Positions 62,366 to 64,000 of a stretch of DNA of 64,000 nt are shown here, in pieces. The stretch is from Augochlora pura. Lineage: Eukaryota > Arthropoda > Insecta > Hymenoptera > Halictidae. Positions within the stretch are counted from its first letter, which is position 1; each line of letters opens with the position of its first letter. Position numbers and translations under genes: made by a program. The stretch covers positions 16,305,640 to 16,369,639 of the forward strand of contig NC_135781.1 in NCBI RefSeq assembly GCF_028453695.1, written 5' to 3'. Below the pieces are notes generated by a model. The model saw only the letters and a list, made by a program, of their open reading frames with translations. It ran no database searches and was not told the origin of the DNA.

Positions 62366-64000
62366 ACCAAACAAAATATTAGGAAAATTTAAGCATATTG
62401 TTACGTTATTTTCAACTTATTATATTTATTAAAAGAAAGAAAACATTTCTTACAATTGATTTCGACAATTTCCATTTTATATAATGATTTGCAGTATATT
62501 CGTGATGGATATGTTCGTGATTTCTAGTAATAACTTGTTAAATATGACCGTAATCCCGTTCTCTTAAATCAGAATAAAATTCTGTTTTCTTTCCATGAGT
62601 ATGTTTGCACAAAACAAGTATAAAATTGAAAAGAAGAAGATAACAGTGTGGTAAATGATTAATGCACGCGTTTAAATTTCTTGAAATTGCGACCTTTTTC
62701 GTTACAGCCACGGATATTAATCTTGTTTCGTGGAGAGTGGTACGAGCATGCGATCCATTCGAACATGCGATAGAAAAAGTGCTTGCAAAGGGTCAACGAT
62801 TCGAATAGAATCGAAAAGAAGCGTTCGCCGCGATGTTGACTCTGTGCGTGCGAATGACGGAAACGTGGAACAAAGAGTGGAAACGAAACGCGTCGCGATT
62901 GAATCGTCGTCGACGATCGTTCTTTCGCATTCCGATCCGCTGGCGTGCAGATCCGACCGTTGCGTTGTCACGAAAACCAACGGGCACGACGAACGAAATT
63001 GGTGGGTGTACGAGGGGTTACAGAGTCGCGACACCGCTGCGGGGTAACACAGGTGCCGTTTGAAGCGCCGCGCCGGTGCAACCGACAAGCACCGGAAGCA
63101 GGTGGTTCCAGCCACGCACCGACGGCTTCGCGCGTTCCGGCGCGGAGTTCGAGCGGATTCGTCGAAGAAACCGCGTTTAACTCGCCGAACATGATACAGT
63201 GAACGTTGTAGTCTTTTCAGTTGCGCACAGAAGTTCGCACGATCCTCTTTAAATAAATTGCAAACCTGGGAACTCATTCGAAAACTACGACTTCGAACAT
63301 GTTCCGGATTTCCTAGATTTTTTATTTTTCCACTGCATTAAGCATCGTTACATGTAAAAAAGAATTGCACGATGTACAAGCATCGTACGCGTCGCTATGT
63401 TCGGTTTCGTTTGTATGCACGGACACATGTTTTATAGACATGTTTTAGATTCCAAATTAAAGCAGCTCTAGTGTGAAAATTCAGAAACCAGATTTTTGTT
63501 TGACAAACGTACGTTTAAAACAGTAAAATTGTATAACTTCTATAAATGAATTCTTCATTTTTATTTACGAGAATGGATTCATTTCAATTTAGTGAGTTTT
63601 CCTGCACACGTCCGCGACCCGTGGTTTCCAAGCACGTTGCATACAATGTTTATCGACCGCAATTTTATAAGCTCGCCACACCTTGTCCATCGTCCACAGA
63701 TTTACCAAGCCTGCTATATTTTGTGGACCAAGTGTAATCAAACTGCGGTTCAACGCTGCCGAAACTCGCCCAACTAGGATCGACCGCAGGAATTTCACAA
63801 TTTACAGGAATTGCATATATCGGACAACTGTTTCGCGCTTTTATGTAACGGCGCAATGCATCGTTTTATGCAATATTAGCATTAACATCGGTTTATTAGG
63901 TTAATAATATCTCGCTTCAGAGAACATTAACGGCTGTGCACACACGTACGGCCGAGTGTTTGCTCGTGAAGTTCTACCATGGCGCGCCGTGCCGGTGTGT
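62366..64000. other. Right edge, CpG island and AT-rich DNA
   Basis: 62,700-63,290 is CpG-rich and open in at least five frames, the longest a 186-codon minus frame with no domain. An arthropod-type initiator TCAGTT occurs at 63,218. It may be a promoter, possibly of a longer Kank transcript, but no exon is supported. 63,300-64,000 shows nothing recognisable. Confidence 0.45.

Noticed and set aside
62717..63277. 186-codon minus-strand frame
   Set aside because: The same bases are open in at least five frames, as expected in CpG-rich DNA with few TAA/TAG. The peptide is Arg/Ser-rich with no recognisable family.
1..64000. Bacterial-type features (operons, CRISPR, insertion sequences with transposase) and viral remnants
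   Set aside because: Gene structure is clearly eukaryotic, and no transposase, reverse transcriptase or viral protein fragment was recognised in any frame.

Overview
This is a eukaryotic, insect-type window. Genes are split by short introns (60-140 nt in the compact genes) with GT-AG borders. The noncoding DNA is AT-rich with embedded CpG-rich islands, and small non-autonomous DNA transposons flanked by TTAA are present. The protein sequences and this base composition fit a hymenopteran, possibly a bee; that assignment is an inference. There is no operon structure, CRISPR array, rRNA or tRNA that I can support.

Layout. Positions 1-33,400 are a gene desert. It holds several piggyBac-like MITEs, a 306-bp tandem duplication, a degenerate 120-140 bp repeat field, a polypyrimidine tract, CT and GA microsatellites and CpG-rich islands, but no coding exon I can defend. 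Positions 33,428-39,246 are a compact cluster of three housekeeping genes: Thumpd3 (+, tRNA guanine-N2 methyltransferase, 7 exons), Rpf1 (-, Brix-domain 60S assembly factor, 3 exons, convergent with Thumpd3) and Bet1 (-, ER-Golgi SNARE, 3 exons). Positions 41,638-49,354 hold most of Kank on the minus strand: coiled coil, long linker and ankyrin repeats. The exon encoding the N-terminal KN motif was not found. Positions 49,355-64,000 are long Kank intron and/or intergenic DNA, with a 244-bp MITE-like element, a 101-bp tandem repeat, several CpG islands and one weak candidate alternative first exon near 57.3 kb.

Exon borders were placed by reading splice sites, keeping codon phase and matching known family sequence. 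Every Thumpd3, Rpf1 and Kank junction listed is in phase.

How the genes relate. Thumpd3 (tRNA modification) and Rpf1 (ribosome assembly) both belong to the translation machinery. Both carry CACGTG E-boxes within about 75 bp upstream of their ATG, suggesting shared Myc-type control. Bet1 and Kank have no evident functional link to them.

Most notable observations: a textbook U12-type (minor spliceosome) intron in Rpf1; a previously hidden, phase-compatible first exon in a Kank intron that would give a short ankyrin-only isoform; two alternative in-frame splice solutions at the Bet1 N terminus; and repeated motifs plus S/TxIP motifs in the Kank linker. I found no evidence of a wholly new biological system.
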